Positions 27,597 to 36,442 of a stretch of 64,000 nucleotides of DNA are shown here, one piece after another. The notes below the pieces were generated by a model that did no database searches, was not told where the DNA came from, and saw nothing but the letters and a program-made list of their open reading frames with translations. Numbering within the stretch: position 1 is the stretch's first letter; the number at the start of each line of letters is the position of its first letter. The stretch lies in NCBI GenBank assembly GCA_020630975.1, contig JAHDID010000003.1, positions 138,474 to 202,473 on the forward strand, written 5' to 3'. Both the position numbers and the translations under genes were made by a program. This DNA is from Verrucomicrobiota bacterium (GTDB taxonomy: Bacteria; Verrucomicrobiota; Verrucomicrobiia; Verrucomicrobiales; DEV007).

Positions 27597-27675
27597 AGCC
27601 GGGCACGACCCCGGCTTGACTCAGCCCGCCAGTCAGCCGGAGGCTGACACTTCGTAGGATCAGCCTCCGGCTGAT
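27597..27675 (+). repeat. Two stacked hairpins after the lactonase gene
   Basis: AGCCGGG (27597-27603) pairs with CCCGGCT (27610-27616). GTCAGCCGGAGGCTGA (27632-27647) pairs with TCAGCCTCCGGCTGAT (27660-27675) at 15 of 16 positions. No T-tract follows, so it is more like a REP-type repeat than an intrinsic terminator. The rest of 27562-27841 shows nothing clear. Confidence 0.7.
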
Positions 27676-27841
27676 CGACTGCATACCTACGAGATCAATC
27701 ATCGCCGATATTTGATTGAAAGATTAGCACAGATTGTTTTATGGAATCATGCTAACCAAATCCTACAATTAGTGAATACTCATGGTTGAGAGCGATCTCG
27801 AATCAAGACTTAAAACCTCTCTCGCCCCGTAACTTGTAACC

Positions 27842-28930
27842 ATGATAGAATTTCTAGACGACCTGAAACCCGAAACCGAATGGAACGAGACGGTCTGGTC
27901 GCGCGCCTCCGAGGAGCAATTGGCGACTCATACTGAGAGCGGTCGCCTCTGTGTGGCGACGCTGCTACCATTTAAAGACGGGCAACCAGATTGGGCTGGC
28001 TTTGAGCGCAGTGTACAGTGGATGATCGACTGCGGGCATGCCTATGGTATCGATTTGGCTTTTGTGCTAAATGCTGACACTGGCTACATCTTCAATCTCA
28101 GCCTAGATCTCTACGAGGAGGTATTGCGCCGCTTTCGGGCTACCTTCCCTGATACACCTGTCATCGGCGGGGTGACTGCGGTTGATGGTCACGGTAAGCC
28201 CTTTCACGCCGATACCTACCGCCGCCAGTTAGATAGGTTGCAGCAGTTCGATCACACCGAGGCGATGATCATGACCTCGCAGCCGCTCAATGCGCTGGAG
28301 GACGAGGCGCGTCGCGATGCCTACTTTCAGATAGCCGAGCACATCACCATACCCGCTCTCGTACATGCGCTGGAGCCGGCCTTTGTACCGTGGGCTACAC
28401 CCTTTCGACCCTGGCTGCTCAAAGAGCTAGCAGGTCATGAGAAATTCGTAGGTGGAAAGATCTCTACCCTAGACGAGCCTCACTTTCTCTACTGGGCCGC
28501 CATGTGTCGTGGCGAGGGGTTGGACTTTGCTCCACATAGTGGCGACGACTATGGCATAGCCAGCGCGATCAAGATGGGGCTGCCGCTGCTCATCGGTGCC
28601 GGAGTCTCTGCCTGCCCACTGATCTGTTCGGCTAAGAAGCTATGGCTGGAAGACAGCTACGACCCCAGGGTCTATAAACTATTCGAAGCTATCCAGTCGC
28701 TGGAGGATGCCGTCTTCCGGCTCGATGCAAAGGGTAGCGCTGCTGCTTACAAGCATTCCACCGCTGTGATATTGAAACTCCTCGGATTGATCGATTCGTC
28801 CGATATCCACCCCGACTGTGAGGATCGTAGGCTCGGTGATGAAGAGGCTCGTATGCGCGAGGCTCTGATCAGGCCGCTACGTATCGCGGAGCGGTTGGGT
28901 ATTGTGAACTTTACCTTAGCGTGTGGATAA
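27842..28930 (+). CDS. DHDPS/aldolase-superfamily TIM-barrel protein (DUF993-like)
   Basis: The 362-residue cytoplasmic protein shows the class I aldolase barrel of the dihydrodipicolinate synthase/N-acetylneuraminate lyase superfamily: RLCVATLLPFKDGQPDWAGFERSVQWMIDCGHAYGIDLAFVLNADTGY, VIGGVTAVDG, a strand FVGGKIS holding the likely Schiff-base lysine, and FAPHSGDDYGIASAIKMGLPLLIGAG. It lies ahead of an isomerase and a Gfo/Idh/MocA gene, so cleavage of a 2-keto-3-deoxy sugar acid or similar compound is inferred. True DapA is less likely given the neighbours and the extra length. A palindromic element separates it from the next gene. Confidence 0.75.
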   Translation: MIEFLDDLKPETEWNETVWSRASEEQLATHTESGRLCVATLLPFKDGQPDWAGFERSVQWMIDCGHAYGIDLAFVLNADTGYIFNLSLDLYEEVLRRFRATFPDTPVIGGVTAVDGHGKPFHADTYRRQLDRLQQFDHTEAMIMTSQPLNALEDEARRDAYFQIAEHITIPALVHALEPAFVPWATPFRPWLLKELAGHEKFVGGKISTLDEPHFLYWAAMCRGEGLDFAPHSGDDYGIASAIKMGLPLLIGAGVSACPLICSAKKLWLEDSYDPRVYKLFEAIQSLEDAVFRLDAKGSAAAYKHSTAVILKLLGLIDSSDIHPDCEDRRLGDEEARMREALIRPLRIAERLGIVNFTLACG

Positions 28931-28951
28931 ATGGAAACTGATGACTATGGC

Positions 28952-29060
28952 CAAGGAGGGGCTGCCTTTAGCTGCCCGACAACCTCGGCCGAAGCATATG
29001 GCTCAGCCTGCCGGGCAGCTGAAGGCAGCCCCTCCTTGAGCTGAATTCTTCGGCTTTAAT
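28952..29060 (+). repeat. Palindromic element, copy C
   Basis: Arms 28952-28979 and 29011-29038 are inverted copies over about 28 bp with one or two mismatches (CAAGGAGGGGCTGCC...). The trailing TGAATTCTTCGGCTTT matches the tail of copies A and B. It sits inside a probable operon, 14 bp before the next start codon at the nearest point. Confidence 0.9.
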
Positions 29061-29073
29061 ATACGAATAACCT

Positions 29074-29892
29074 ATGAGCGATTACTCCAAACTGTGCATC
29101 CACACCATCACCACCAAGCCGTGGGATATCTGGACGGCTATCGAAAAGTATCAAGCTGCCGGGGTGGGTGGTATCACCGTGTGGCGGCAGTGGCTGGACG
29201 GGCAGGATATCGAGCAGGTGGGTCAGGCGATTCGTGCCGCTGGTATCGAGATCGTTTCTCTATGTCGTGGAGGTTTCTTTCCGGCCAGTGAACAATCTGA
29301 TCTCGATGCGGCTATCGCCGATAACGAGCTGGCTATCCGTGAGGCAGCGGCTTTGGGTGCACCGATGATTGTGCTGGTCTGTGGTGCAGTGCCTGGCCAA
29401 AGCTTGGGCACCTCTCGCGAGCAGATCATAGCCGGCATCCGAGCGGTACTGCCTCTAGCTGAGCAGCATGGTATTAAGCTAGCGATCGAGCCGCTACATC
29501 CTCTATACGCCGATGATCGCAGTGCCATCAATACCATGGAGACGGCCAATGATGTCTGCGACGAGATCAATCACCCGCTGGTGGGTATCGCTGCGGATGT
29601 CTACCACATCTGGTGGGATCCCAATCTGGAGAGAGAACTCGCGCGCACGGCTGCAGCCGACCGGCTCTTTGCTTTCCACATCTGCGACTGGCGGACACCG
29701 ACTACCGATCTATTGAACGATCGCGGTTTGATGGGGGAGGGTTGCATCGACCTATCAGGCATTCGGCAGATGGTGGAGTCGCATGGCTTCGACGGCTTTC
29801 ACGAGGTCGAAGTTTTTTCCGATCGTTGGTGGTCGAAAGATCAGGATGAGTATTTAGCGGCGATACAGGAGGCATGGCGAGCGTACTGGTAA
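29074..29892 (+). CDS. Sugar phosphate isomerase/epimerase (xylose isomerase-like barrel)
   Basis: The 272-residue protein matches the AP-endonuclease-2/xylose isomerase-like TIM-barrel family: LCIHTITTKPWDIWTAIEKYQAAGVGGITVWRQW, EIVSLCRGGFFP, LGAPMIVLVCGA, HGIKLAIEPLHPLY, GIAADVYHIWWDP, FAFHICDWRTP and GFHEVEVFSDRWW. Glu and His/Asp ligands for a divalent metal are in the expected strands. The family includes epimerases and dehydratases for sugars and inositols. It is 15 bp upstream of the Gfo/Idh/MocA gene, so the two are probably translated from one message. Substrate unknown. Confidence 0.87.
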   Translation: MSDYSKLCIHTITTKPWDIWTAIEKYQAAGVGGITVWRQWLDGQDIEQVGQAIRAAGIEIVSLCRGGFFPASEQSDLDAAIADNELAIREAAALGAPMIVLVCGAVPGQSLGTSREQIIAGIRAVLPLAEQHGIKLAIEPLHPLYADDRSAINTMETANDVCDEINHPLVGIAADVYHIWWDPNLERELARTAAADRLFAFHICDWRTPTTDLLNDRGLMGEGCIDLSGIRQMVESHGFDGFHEVEVFSDRWWSKDQDEYLAAIQEAWRAYW

Positions 29893-29907
29893 AACAACTT
29901 TCTATCT

Positions 29908-31059
29908 ATGAAGACACATAAACTAGGCATCATCCTAAATGGTGTGACGGGCCGTATGGGCACCAATCAGCATCTGATCCGCTCGATTCTCGCGATTCGT
30001 GAGCAGGGAGGCATACGACTATCGGCAGACGAGGTGATCGAGGTCGACCCGATCCTGTGTGGTCGCAATGAGAATAAACTAAAGGATCTAGCCGAGAAAC
30101 ACGGCGTCGAGCGCTGGACCACCGATATCGATGCCGCTCTGGCGGATCCGAATAATCAGGTATTTTTCGATGCCAGCTCCACGCTGCATCGTGCTAGGTT
30201 TGTTGAAAAAGCGGCGGCGGCGGGCAAAGCTATCTACTGCGAAAAACCCACCGCCGTCACCACCGACGAAGCCCTGCGCTTAGCAGAGGTATGTGAAAAG
30301 GCTGGTGTGAAAAACGGCGTAGTCGCCGACAAACTTTGGCTACCGGGTATCCGCAAGGTAAAGACCCTGATCGACCAAGGCTTCTTTGGAGATATCCTCT
30401 CCGTGCGGGGTGAGTTTGGCTATTGGGTATTCACTGGGCACGATTGCGATCAGCCTGCTCAGCGGCCGAGCTGGAACTATCGGAAAGAGGACGGTGGAGG
30501 TATCATCATCGATATGCTCTGCCACTGGCGCTACGTCATCGACAATACCTTTGGCCCAGTGAAAAGCGTCTCCTGCCTAGGGGCTACTCATATACCCGAG
30601 CGTATCGATGAGTCTGGCAATGCCTATGACTGCACCGCAGACGACGCCTGCTACGCCACCTTCGAGCTGGAGAGTGGTGTGATCTGCCAGTTCAATAGCT
30701 CCTGGGATGTGCGCGTGCGTCGCGACGATCTATTCGTGATGCAGGTAGATGGTACCAAAGGCTCCGCCGTGGCGGGCCTACGCAAATGCTGGGTGCAGCC
30801 TCTGGGGGCAACTCCAAAGCCGGTGTGGAATCCCGACATCGAGCAACCGATCAACTTCTACGAAGGCTGGCAGGAGGTCCCGGATGCTACCGAGTATGAC
30901 AATGCCTTTAAGATTCAGTGGGAACTATTCCTGAAACACGTCGTCACCGACGAGCCATTCCCCTACACCCTGCGCGAAGGCGCGAAAGGTGTGCAGCTCG
31001 CCGAGGTCGGTATCGAGTCGTGGCAGGATCGGGCGTGGAAAGATCTACCAAGTCTCTAG
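29908..31059 (+). CDS. Gfo/Idh/MocA-family NAD(P)-dependent oxidoreductase
   Basis: The 383-residue protein begins with a Rossmann fold; the usual GxGxxG is replaced by [15 protein letters not shown]. The catalytic-lysine motif [14 protein letters not shown] is present, followed by the C-terminal beta-sheet domain ([37 protein letters not shown]). Members oxidise or reduce sugars such as inositols and glucuronides; this one is likely to work with the aldolase and isomerase before it. No sugar transporter lies beside the trio. The next gene is convergent, with only 4 bp between the stops. Confidence 0.88.
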   Translation: MKTHKLGIILNGVTGRMGTNQHLIRSILAIREQGGIRLSADEVIEVDPILCGRNENKLKDLAEKHGVERWTTDIDAALADPNNQVFFDASSTLHRARFVEKAAAAGKAIYCEKPTAVTTDEALRLAEVCEKAGVKNGVVADKLWLPGIRKVKTLIDQGFFGDILSVRGEFGYWVFTGHDCDQPAQRPSWNYRKEDGGGIIIDMLCHWRYVIDNTFGPVKSVSCLGATHIPERIDESGNAYDCTADDACYATFELESGVICQFNSSWDVRVRRDDLFVMQVDGTKGSAVAGLRKCWVQPLGATPKPVWNPDIEQPINFYEGWQEVPDATEYDNAFKIQWELFLKHVVTDEPFPYTLREGAKGVQLAEVGIESWQDRAWKDLPSL

Positions 31060-31063
31060 CAGC

Positions 31064-32119
31064 TTATTCAGATGCCTTGGGTTGAGGCTTCTTCTTGCCG
31101 CCTTTGCCCTTGGCTTTTCCACCTCCTCCGCGGATTTGCTTCAGTTGGGCTTTGTAGTCCTGATTATCAGGCTCGGACTCGATGGCTCTTTTGATGTAGT
31201 CGATAGCCTCGCTGCGATTGCCTAGCTTTAGAAAGGTGAGCGCCATGTGACTGAGGATCTCGCCGTCCATGTCGCCTTCCTCGAGGAGGGACTCGGCGCG
31301 CATTAGCTCGTGCATCGCATCGCGGTACTGGCCCTTTTTGTAATAGAACCAACCGACACTGTCTGCGATCGCGCCACTACCAGGGTCGAGTTTGGCGGCA
31401 CGCTTCACTAGGGCTCCAGCGACATCGAGATTTTCATCGTTGTCGATCCACATGTACCCGAGGTAGTTCAGGGTGCGCGCTCGAGATTCGTTGAACTCTT
31501 TGCCCTCCGGGATTAGCTCCAGACTCCGCTGGAGTGACTGTGCAGCTTTCTCGATGTCTCCTTCGCGCTCTTGCTCGGCACCTAGTACAAAGACGGTGCG
31601 GCTATACTGATCGTAGAAATTAGCGTTCAGTGTCTGCTCTTCACCAGCGGTGAGTTTTTCGACTTTCTCAAACTTCTCGACCGCCCCTGTCCAGTCGCCT
31701 TGGTCGCGTAGAGGATAAGTCATGAGCATGGCGATATCTGTGGACTCTGGGTAAGCTTCTTCACCCCGAGTCAGCACCTCCAGAGCGTCTTCGATTTTGT
31801 TTTGGCCGAGCAGCATGCGTCCGACTGCCTGAAATTCTTTGATCGATGGGGCATCCTGTTGGTCTAGAGATTGTTTGAGATAATCGGAAGCTTTGTCCAC
31901 GTCCTCTAGAGTCAGATAGATCTGAGCGAGTTGTTGTAGGGCTGCCGCGCGTTCCTGAGAGGTGCTATCGGGATTGGCCAGGCGGTCCTTGAGCTCGGTG
32001 ATAGTCGCTAGGGTAGCTGTATCTGGCTGGATCTGTGAGCTGTCGTCCTCTGCTTGAGTGGCAGTGGCTAGGAAAACGAGGAAGGCTAGGCAGAAGGTGG
32101 TGAGGATGTTCTTCGTCAT
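31064..32119 (-). CDS. Exported TPR protein, third of a tandem set
   Basis: The 351-residue product has a signal peptide (MTKNILTTFCLAFLVFLATATQA) and about six tetratricopeptide repeats. The diagnostic block is LNYLGYMWIDNDENLDVAGALVKRAAKLDP then AIADSVGWFYYKKGQYRDA. The C-terminus is a Gly/Lys-rich basic tail (KAKGKGGKKKPQPK). TPR proteins scaffold other proteins; no partner can be named. Its ATG overlaps the stop of the preceding gene by 4 bp, so translation is coupled. It shares its conserved block with the two upstream genes. Confidence 0.88.
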   Translation of the reverse strand: MTKNILTTFCLAFLVFLATATQAEDDSSQIQPDTATLATITELKDRLANPDSTSQERAAALQQLAQIYLTLEDVDKASDYLKQSLDQQDAPSIKEFQAVGRMLLGQNKIEDALEVLTRGEEAYPESTDIAMLMTYPLRDQGDWTGAVEKFEKVEKLTAGEEQTLNANFYDQYSRTVFVLGAEQEREGDIEKAAQSLQRSLELIPEGKEFNESRARTLNYLGYMWIDNDENLDVAGALVKRAAKLDPGSGAIADSVGWFYYKKGQYRDAMHELMRAESLLEEGDMDGEILSHMALTFLKLGNRSEAIDYIKRAIESEPDNQDYKAQLKQIRGGGGKAKGKGGKKKPQPKASE

Positions 32120-33315
32120 GGCTTAGATTTTTTCTGATACTGCTCGAGGCGCTGCCGGTAGGCCGCATTCTCAGGTTCGGAGTCGAGTGCTAGCGTGCCG
32201 TATTTTATCGCGCTCTCGTATTTCTCCAAGTGATAGTACGCCTGAGCGAGGTGATCGACTATTACGGGATCGGGTGCCTCACTGGGCAAATCTGCCTCGT
32301 GAAGCTCCACAGCTCGTTTCAGATGAGTTTCGGCCTGCTCGTAATCGCCAAGTTTGAAATAATACCAGCCGACACTGTCGGCGATCGCGTAATTCGCAGG
32401 ATCGAGCTCGGCGGCTTCAAGGACCAGTTCGCCTCCTTTGGGAATATCGAGTCCTCGCTCGATCAGCATGTAGCCATGATAATTTAGAACTGCCGCTTTG
32501 AAGTTATGGGCATCGGGATCCTCTGATAAAAGCGACAGAGCCTTGCCAAATCGCTCGCTAGCTTGCTCGTATTTACCCGATTGCTCGAGAGCCGAACCAT
32601 AGCGAAAGTGGAAGTCGGGTCCCAAGTGCTTGGCTTCGCTATGCGTCTCGACGATTGCCAAGTGTTCGGCAACTTTTGTGTGTTCACCAGTGTAGCTGTA
32701 GGCAAAGGCGATGGATTGATGTAGCTGCGGATCTTGGGGGTATTTCTCAATGGCTTCGGTTAGAAAGTCGATCGCATGGTTCGCCTGCTCTTTTCCTTCA
32801 GATAAATACTGGTTCGCATATTTTAGGTATTCCGCTGGTCCGGCATTTCCGGCCTGGAGGGCGATGCGCTGGTACTTTTTGGTCTCTTCTCGATGCCCCA
32901 GATTCCGGTGAGCGACTTCTAGCTGTCGAATAAAGCGAATATGCTTCGGCCATTCGCGATGGGCGAGCTCTAGGAGCGGAATGGCCTCTGTGTACATTTG
33001 CAGGAGTAGCATCTCCCGAGTAGTCGAATAATACTCTGGCGAGTCTCTACCTGCCAGTAGCATGAGCGCTGACTTCTGGTGTAGTAGTCTCTTTTTCTTC
33101 AGGCGGATGATCTCATCGTCGAGTCGATCGACCTCTCGATAGTGCTCATCTACCTGGCTTTGAAGCTTTTCGAGTTTGGCTTTGAGCGCCTCATCCCACT
33201 CGGTAGTCGGTGTGGTCAGGATGTCTTGTATCGTTGGCTCGTTTTCTTCTCCAGCCACTACAGCTACCTGCAGGCTGAAAACGAGTGTAGCGATCGCTAG
33301 TCTTTGTATCATCAC
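32116..33315 (-). CDS. Exported TPR protein, second of a tandem set
   Basis: The 399-residue product has a signal peptide (MMIQRLAIATLVFSLQVAVVAG). A coiled-coil-like stretch follows at about 38-75 (AKLEKLQSQVDEHYREVDRLDDEIIRLKKKR), then TPRs. The shared block is LNYHGYMLIERGLDIPKGGELVLEAAELDP then AIADSVGWYYFKLGDYEQAE. It is 5 bp from the upstream TPR gene and overlaps the downstream one by 4 bp. Export and repeats suggest a periplasmic or outer-membrane scaffold. The coiled coil is not present in its two paralogues. Confidence 0.88.
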   Translation of the reverse strand: MMIQRLAIATLVFSLQVAVVAGEENEPTIQDILTTPTTEWDEALKAKLEKLQSQVDEHYREVDRLDDEIIRLKKKRLLHQKSALMLLAGRDSPEYYSTTREMLLLQMYTEAIPLLELAHREWPKHIRFIRQLEVAHRNLGHREETKKYQRIALQAGNAGPAEYLKYANQYLSEGKEQANHAIDFLTEAIEKYPQDPQLHQSIAFAYSYTGEHTKVAEHLAIVETHSEAKHLGPDFHFRYGSALEQSGKYEQASERFGKALSLLSEDPDAHNFKAAVLNYHGYMLIERGLDIPKGGELVLEAAELDPANYAIADSVGWYYFKLGDYEQAETHLKRAVELHEADLPSEAPDPVIVDHLAQAYYHLEKYESAIKYGTLALDSEPENAAYRQRLEQYQKKSKP

Positions 33316-33320
33316 TAGCG

Positions 33321-35225
33321 TTACGGGGCTTCGACGGGCTCTTCTTTCACTTGAGTTTGCTGCTTCGACTGTTCGAGTGCTTTCCGGTACTCAGCGAGTC
33401 GATCGATAAACTCTTGTTTACCTTCCTTATCCTCCTTCACCGTTAGCTCCATGTATTGCACGGCTTTCTCGTGATCACCGAGAGCATGGTAAACTTGACC
33501 GATATGGTCGGCGATCACAGGATCCACATCGTATCCGGCTTTTTTGATTAGATCTTCGGACTTCAGTAGGGCTTCCAAAGCTTCTTTATACTTTTCTTTT
33601 TTGAAGTAGAACCAGCCTAGGCTATCGGCAATGGCATAGTTGGTAGGATCTAGATCGAAGGCTTCTTTGATCAGTTCGCCGCCTTCGTCGATCTTCATAT
33701 CGTTCTCGATCCACATGTAGCCGAGGTAATTGTAAACTTCAGCAGTGAATTCCTGGTTCTCTTCCTGGTTCGATTGCTGGCCAATCTTCTTTATAGAAGT
33801 ACGAAAGCGTTCGGCTGCTTTTTCTATATCCCCTGCCCGCTCTAATGAAGCCCCGAACTTAAAATGAAAACGGGCATTGAGTCTTTCGGGCGACTTTTTC
33901 TTCACCTTTTCTTCGTATTGCTGAAAAAACTTCACTGCATCCTTGTGTTGACTAAGGGCTCCCAGTGGACCTGTGATATATAGAAGAAACTCAGGACGAT
34001 TGGGGAATCGGTAAGCTGCTTCTTTGATAAATGAAACGATATCTTTTAACTCAGCCTCCCTTTCATCGATACTTATCTTTGAGATCTGTTGGATCATGTC
34101 ATCGGCGAGCTTGAGGTAATCATCCGATGAACCTTTACCAATACGCAACGCACTCCGACGATGTTTCAATGAATTAGGTATGTCATTGATCCCGGCATAA
34201 GCCTTAGCGAGATTTTGATGCGTCTGCACATCCTTGGGATCGATCTTGATGATCTTTTTCAGAGTATCGATGTAGGCCACTATATTCCCCTGAGCGTGAT
34301 AGACGCGCGCTAGTTTGCGTCGGACATCGAGACGATCTGTATTCCTGTCGATGATCGAGCGAAAGATATTTTCGGCATTATCATGCTGCTGGCTCTGATG
34401 GTAAAAGTCACCGACTCGCTCGTTCACGTAGTCGTCAGAGCCGGCATGAGCGAGAGCTTTGCTGTAAAAGCGGTTTAGTTTGTTGATGGTCTGCTCGATC
34501 TCACCTGCGTTGCCGCGCACTAGCCATGCCTTGCGCGAGAGGTCGCCCAGCTGCAGCCAAAAATAAGGATTGGTTTGCTCTACGGTCAGAGCCTTGTCGA
34601 GCATGGTGCGGATATCATCGCGGCGCTTGCTGAGCAGGTATAGGCCGCCTAGATGTTTGTATCCGATCACTTCTGTGGGAAATTTTTCGACAGCGTCTTT
34701 GGCCAGCGACAAGGCGCGGTCTTTATTGTCCTGCTTGCCATTGTGATAGGTCGAGAGGAATTCGGAAAGGATAACGTAGGCGAAGGCTTGATCTGTATTG
34801 TTCTTCAGAGTGCCCTCTAGTAGGTGTCTGCCCTGCGCCTGCTGTCCAGATCTGGCCAGCATCTGCGAGACGCGTCGCGCCAGATCGAGCTGGCTGGGTT
34901 GTAGCTCGAGGACGCTCAGGTAGCGCTGGATCGCCTCATCGGTGTCGCCTGCATTGTCGAGCATGGTGCCCACCGCGTAGTGGGCCAGTGCATCGGCACG
35001 CGATTGGCCCTCGGTAGACAGCTCGGTGCTCAGATCAGGCTCGATGTAGCGGTGCACATAGACTTCTGCGAGGTCATTTACGCTGACTGCAGGCGAGATC
35101 GTGACCTGTGCGCACAAAAAAGCCGCTAAAGCCAAAACTGACCAAAGCGACCCGAAATTTGGATAGGGTGGGGTGATGCGATACGTCGATCTACAGAACC
35201 CGCTACACCCTTTATCCATAAACAC
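33321..35225 (-). CDS. Large exported TPR protein, first of a tandem set
   Basis: The 634-residue protein has an unusually long N-terminus before a hydrophobic segment (SLWSVLALAAFLCAQVTISP, about residues 26-45), which may be a signal or an anchor. More than ten TPR-like repeats follow, for example AIQRYLSVLELQPSQLDLARRVSQML and RRKLARVYHAQGNIVAYIDTLKKII. The shared block VYNYLGYMWIENDMKIDEGGELIKEAFDLDP then AIADSLGWFYFKKEKYKEAL is near the C-terminus. MDKG at 35219 is an alternative start 6 bp downstream. It begins 11 bp after the small basic gene, suggesting one transcript from hisG. Confidence 0.87.
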   Translation of the reverse strand: MFMDKGCSGFCRSTYRITPPYPNFGSLWSVLALAAFLCAQVTISPAVSVNDLAEVYVHRYIEPDLSTELSTEGQSRADALAHYAVGTMLDNAGDTDEAIQRYLSVLELQPSQLDLARRVSQMLARSGQQAQGRHLLEGTLKNNTDQAFAYVILSEFLSTYHNGKQDNKDRALSLAKDAVEKFPTEVIGYKHLGGLYLLSKRRDDIRTMLDKALTVEQTNPYFWLQLGDLSRKAWLVRGNAGEIEQTINKLNRFYSKALAHAGSDDYVNERVGDFYHQSQQHDNAENIFRSIIDRNTDRLDVRRKLARVYHAQGNIVAYIDTLKKIIKIDPKDVQTHQNLAKAYAGINDIPNSLKHRRSALRIGKGSSDDYLKLADDMIQQISKISIDEREAELKDIVSFIKEAAYRFPNRPEFLLYITGPLGALSQHKDAVKFFQQYEEKVKKKSPERLNARFHFKFGASLERAGDIEKAAERFRTSIKKIGQQSNQEENQEFTAEVYNYLGYMWIENDMKIDEGGELIKEAFDLDPTNYAIADSLGWFYFKKEKYKEALEALLKSEDLIKKAGYDVDPVIADHIGQVYHALGDHEKAVQYMELTVKEDKEGKQEFIDRLAEYRKALEQSKQQTQVKEEPVEAP

Positions 35226-35236
35226 TAAGCTAGCCG

Positions 35237-35341
35237 TTAGCTCTTGTAGCGCAAACGCTTCTTATGGCGATTCGCCTTCATGCGTTTGCGACGCTTGTGC
35301 TTATTGATTTTTGTTTTCCTGCGCTTTTTGAGAGATCCCAT
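35237..35341 (-). CDS. 34-residue basic AURKAIP1/COX24-type protein
   Basis: This short gene encodes MGSLKKRRKTKINKHKRRKR followed by MKANRHKKRLRYKS: 34 residues, more than half Lys, Arg or His. It matches the bacterial AURKAIP1/COX24-domain pattern (MGS, then KKRR-KxxKHKxRKxxKxxRHKKR), thought to be a small ribosome-associated protein related to mitochondrial mS38. The reading was checked codon by codon from ATG to TAA. It lies between hisG (53 bp upstream) and the TPR genes (11 bp downstream), in the same direction. Its size means automated annotation could miss it. Confidence 0.82.
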   Translation of the reverse strand: MGSLKKRRKTKINKHKRRKRMKANRHKKRLRYKS

Positions 35342-35394
35342 GATTAAAGATTTCCGGTATTATAGTCTGTTTGTGAGAAATGGAAACCCCGAGA

Positions 35395-36288
35395 TTAATC
35401 GATCACCTTGTTTAGAGGGAATTCGATGATGCCCTCCGCTCCACGTGCTCGTAGCTCAGGTATGATGTCTCTCACCTGACGCTCGTCCGAAACCGTCTCC
35501 ACTGCTACCCAACCTTCCTGTGCCAGCTTGGACACGGTAGGATTGCGGAGGGATGGTATGCATTCGAGCAGCGATTGCAAATTCTTTTCCTCGATGTTCA
35601 TCTTCAGGCCCACCATGTCGCGAGCGGTGAGGGCGCCTTTCAGCAGCAGAGCGATACGCTCCATCTTCTCGCGCTTCCAGCCATCTGCCCAGCTCTCGTG
35701 CTTGGAGATAAACTGTGGGTAGCTCTGCATCAGCTCGTCTACGATGCGCAGATTATTAGCACGGAGGGAGGATCCCGTCTCGGTGATGTCGACGATCGCG
35801 TCTACCAGCTCAGGGACTTTCACCTCGGTGGCACCCCAGCTAAACTCGACTTCGGCCTGCACGCCTTTTTCCTCGAGGTATTTTTCGACGATACCAACTG
35901 CCTCGGCAGCGATACGCTTGCCCTGCAGGTCCTGCACAGTCTGCACAGGAGAGTCATTAGGCACGACCAGCACCCAGCGAGTCGGATTGCTGGTGGCTCG
36001 GCTGTAGGGCAGATCGCAGATCACTTCCACATCGGCGTGATTCTCGGCGATCCAGTCTTTGCCGGTGATGCCGCAGTCTAGGAAACCATGGTCGACATAG
36101 CGCCCGATCTCCTGAGCTCTGATCAAGCGGAGCTGGATCTCGGGATCGTCGATGGTGGGGCGGTATGAGCGCGATGCACCTGTGATGTTGAAGCCGGCTT
36201 TCTCAAAAAGATCCAAGGTAGGAGCCGAGAGGCTACCCTTGGGTAAGCCGATCTTTAGGATTTTGTCTGTGTCGTCTGGAGTCGCCAT
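35395..36288 (-). CDS. hisG: ATP phosphoribosyltransferase
   Basis: The 297-residue protein catalyses the first step of histidine synthesis, joining ATP and PRPP. It shows [57 protein letters not shown], the PRPP-binding region [27 protein letters not shown], and the C-terminal regulatory ACT-like part ([27 protein letters not shown]). It is therefore the long, HisZ-independent form. No other his gene is in the window. It is probably the first gene of a minus-strand transcript that runs into the TPR genes. Confidence 0.94.
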   Translation of the reverse strand: MATPDDTDKILKIGLPKGSLSAPTLDLFEKAGFNITGASRSYRPTIDDPEIQLRLIRAQEIGRYVDHGFLDCGITGKDWIAENHADVEVICDLPYSRATSNPTRWVLVVPNDSPVQTVQDLQGKRIAAEAVGIVEKYLEEKGVQAEVEFSWGATEVKVPELVDAIVDITETGSSLRANNLRIVDELMQSYPQFISKHESWADGWKREKMERIALLLKGALTARDMVGLKMNIEEKNLQSLLECIPSLRNPTVSKLAQEGWVAVETVSDERQVRDIIPELRARGAEGIIEFPLNKVID

Positions 36289-36442
36289 CTCTATAGGGCG
36301 GCTATTATGTCCCGAAAAAGCGCTCTGTCATGCGTATTTTCGGCATTTGCCGCATCCGTCACGAAGCCGGAGCTTGATCCTTTGAATTAATTCGCTAAAG
36401 CTGGCCCAAATTTTGCATAAACTTACCAAAGAATTTTTAAAT

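Noticed and set aside
27842-28930. Calling this gene dapA
   Set aside because: Superfamily fold is clear, but the length, the neighbours and the divergent motifs do not support a lysine-pathway role.
36289-36442. A thiamine riboswitch upstream of transketolase
   Set aside because: No CUGAGA-type core was found in the leader.
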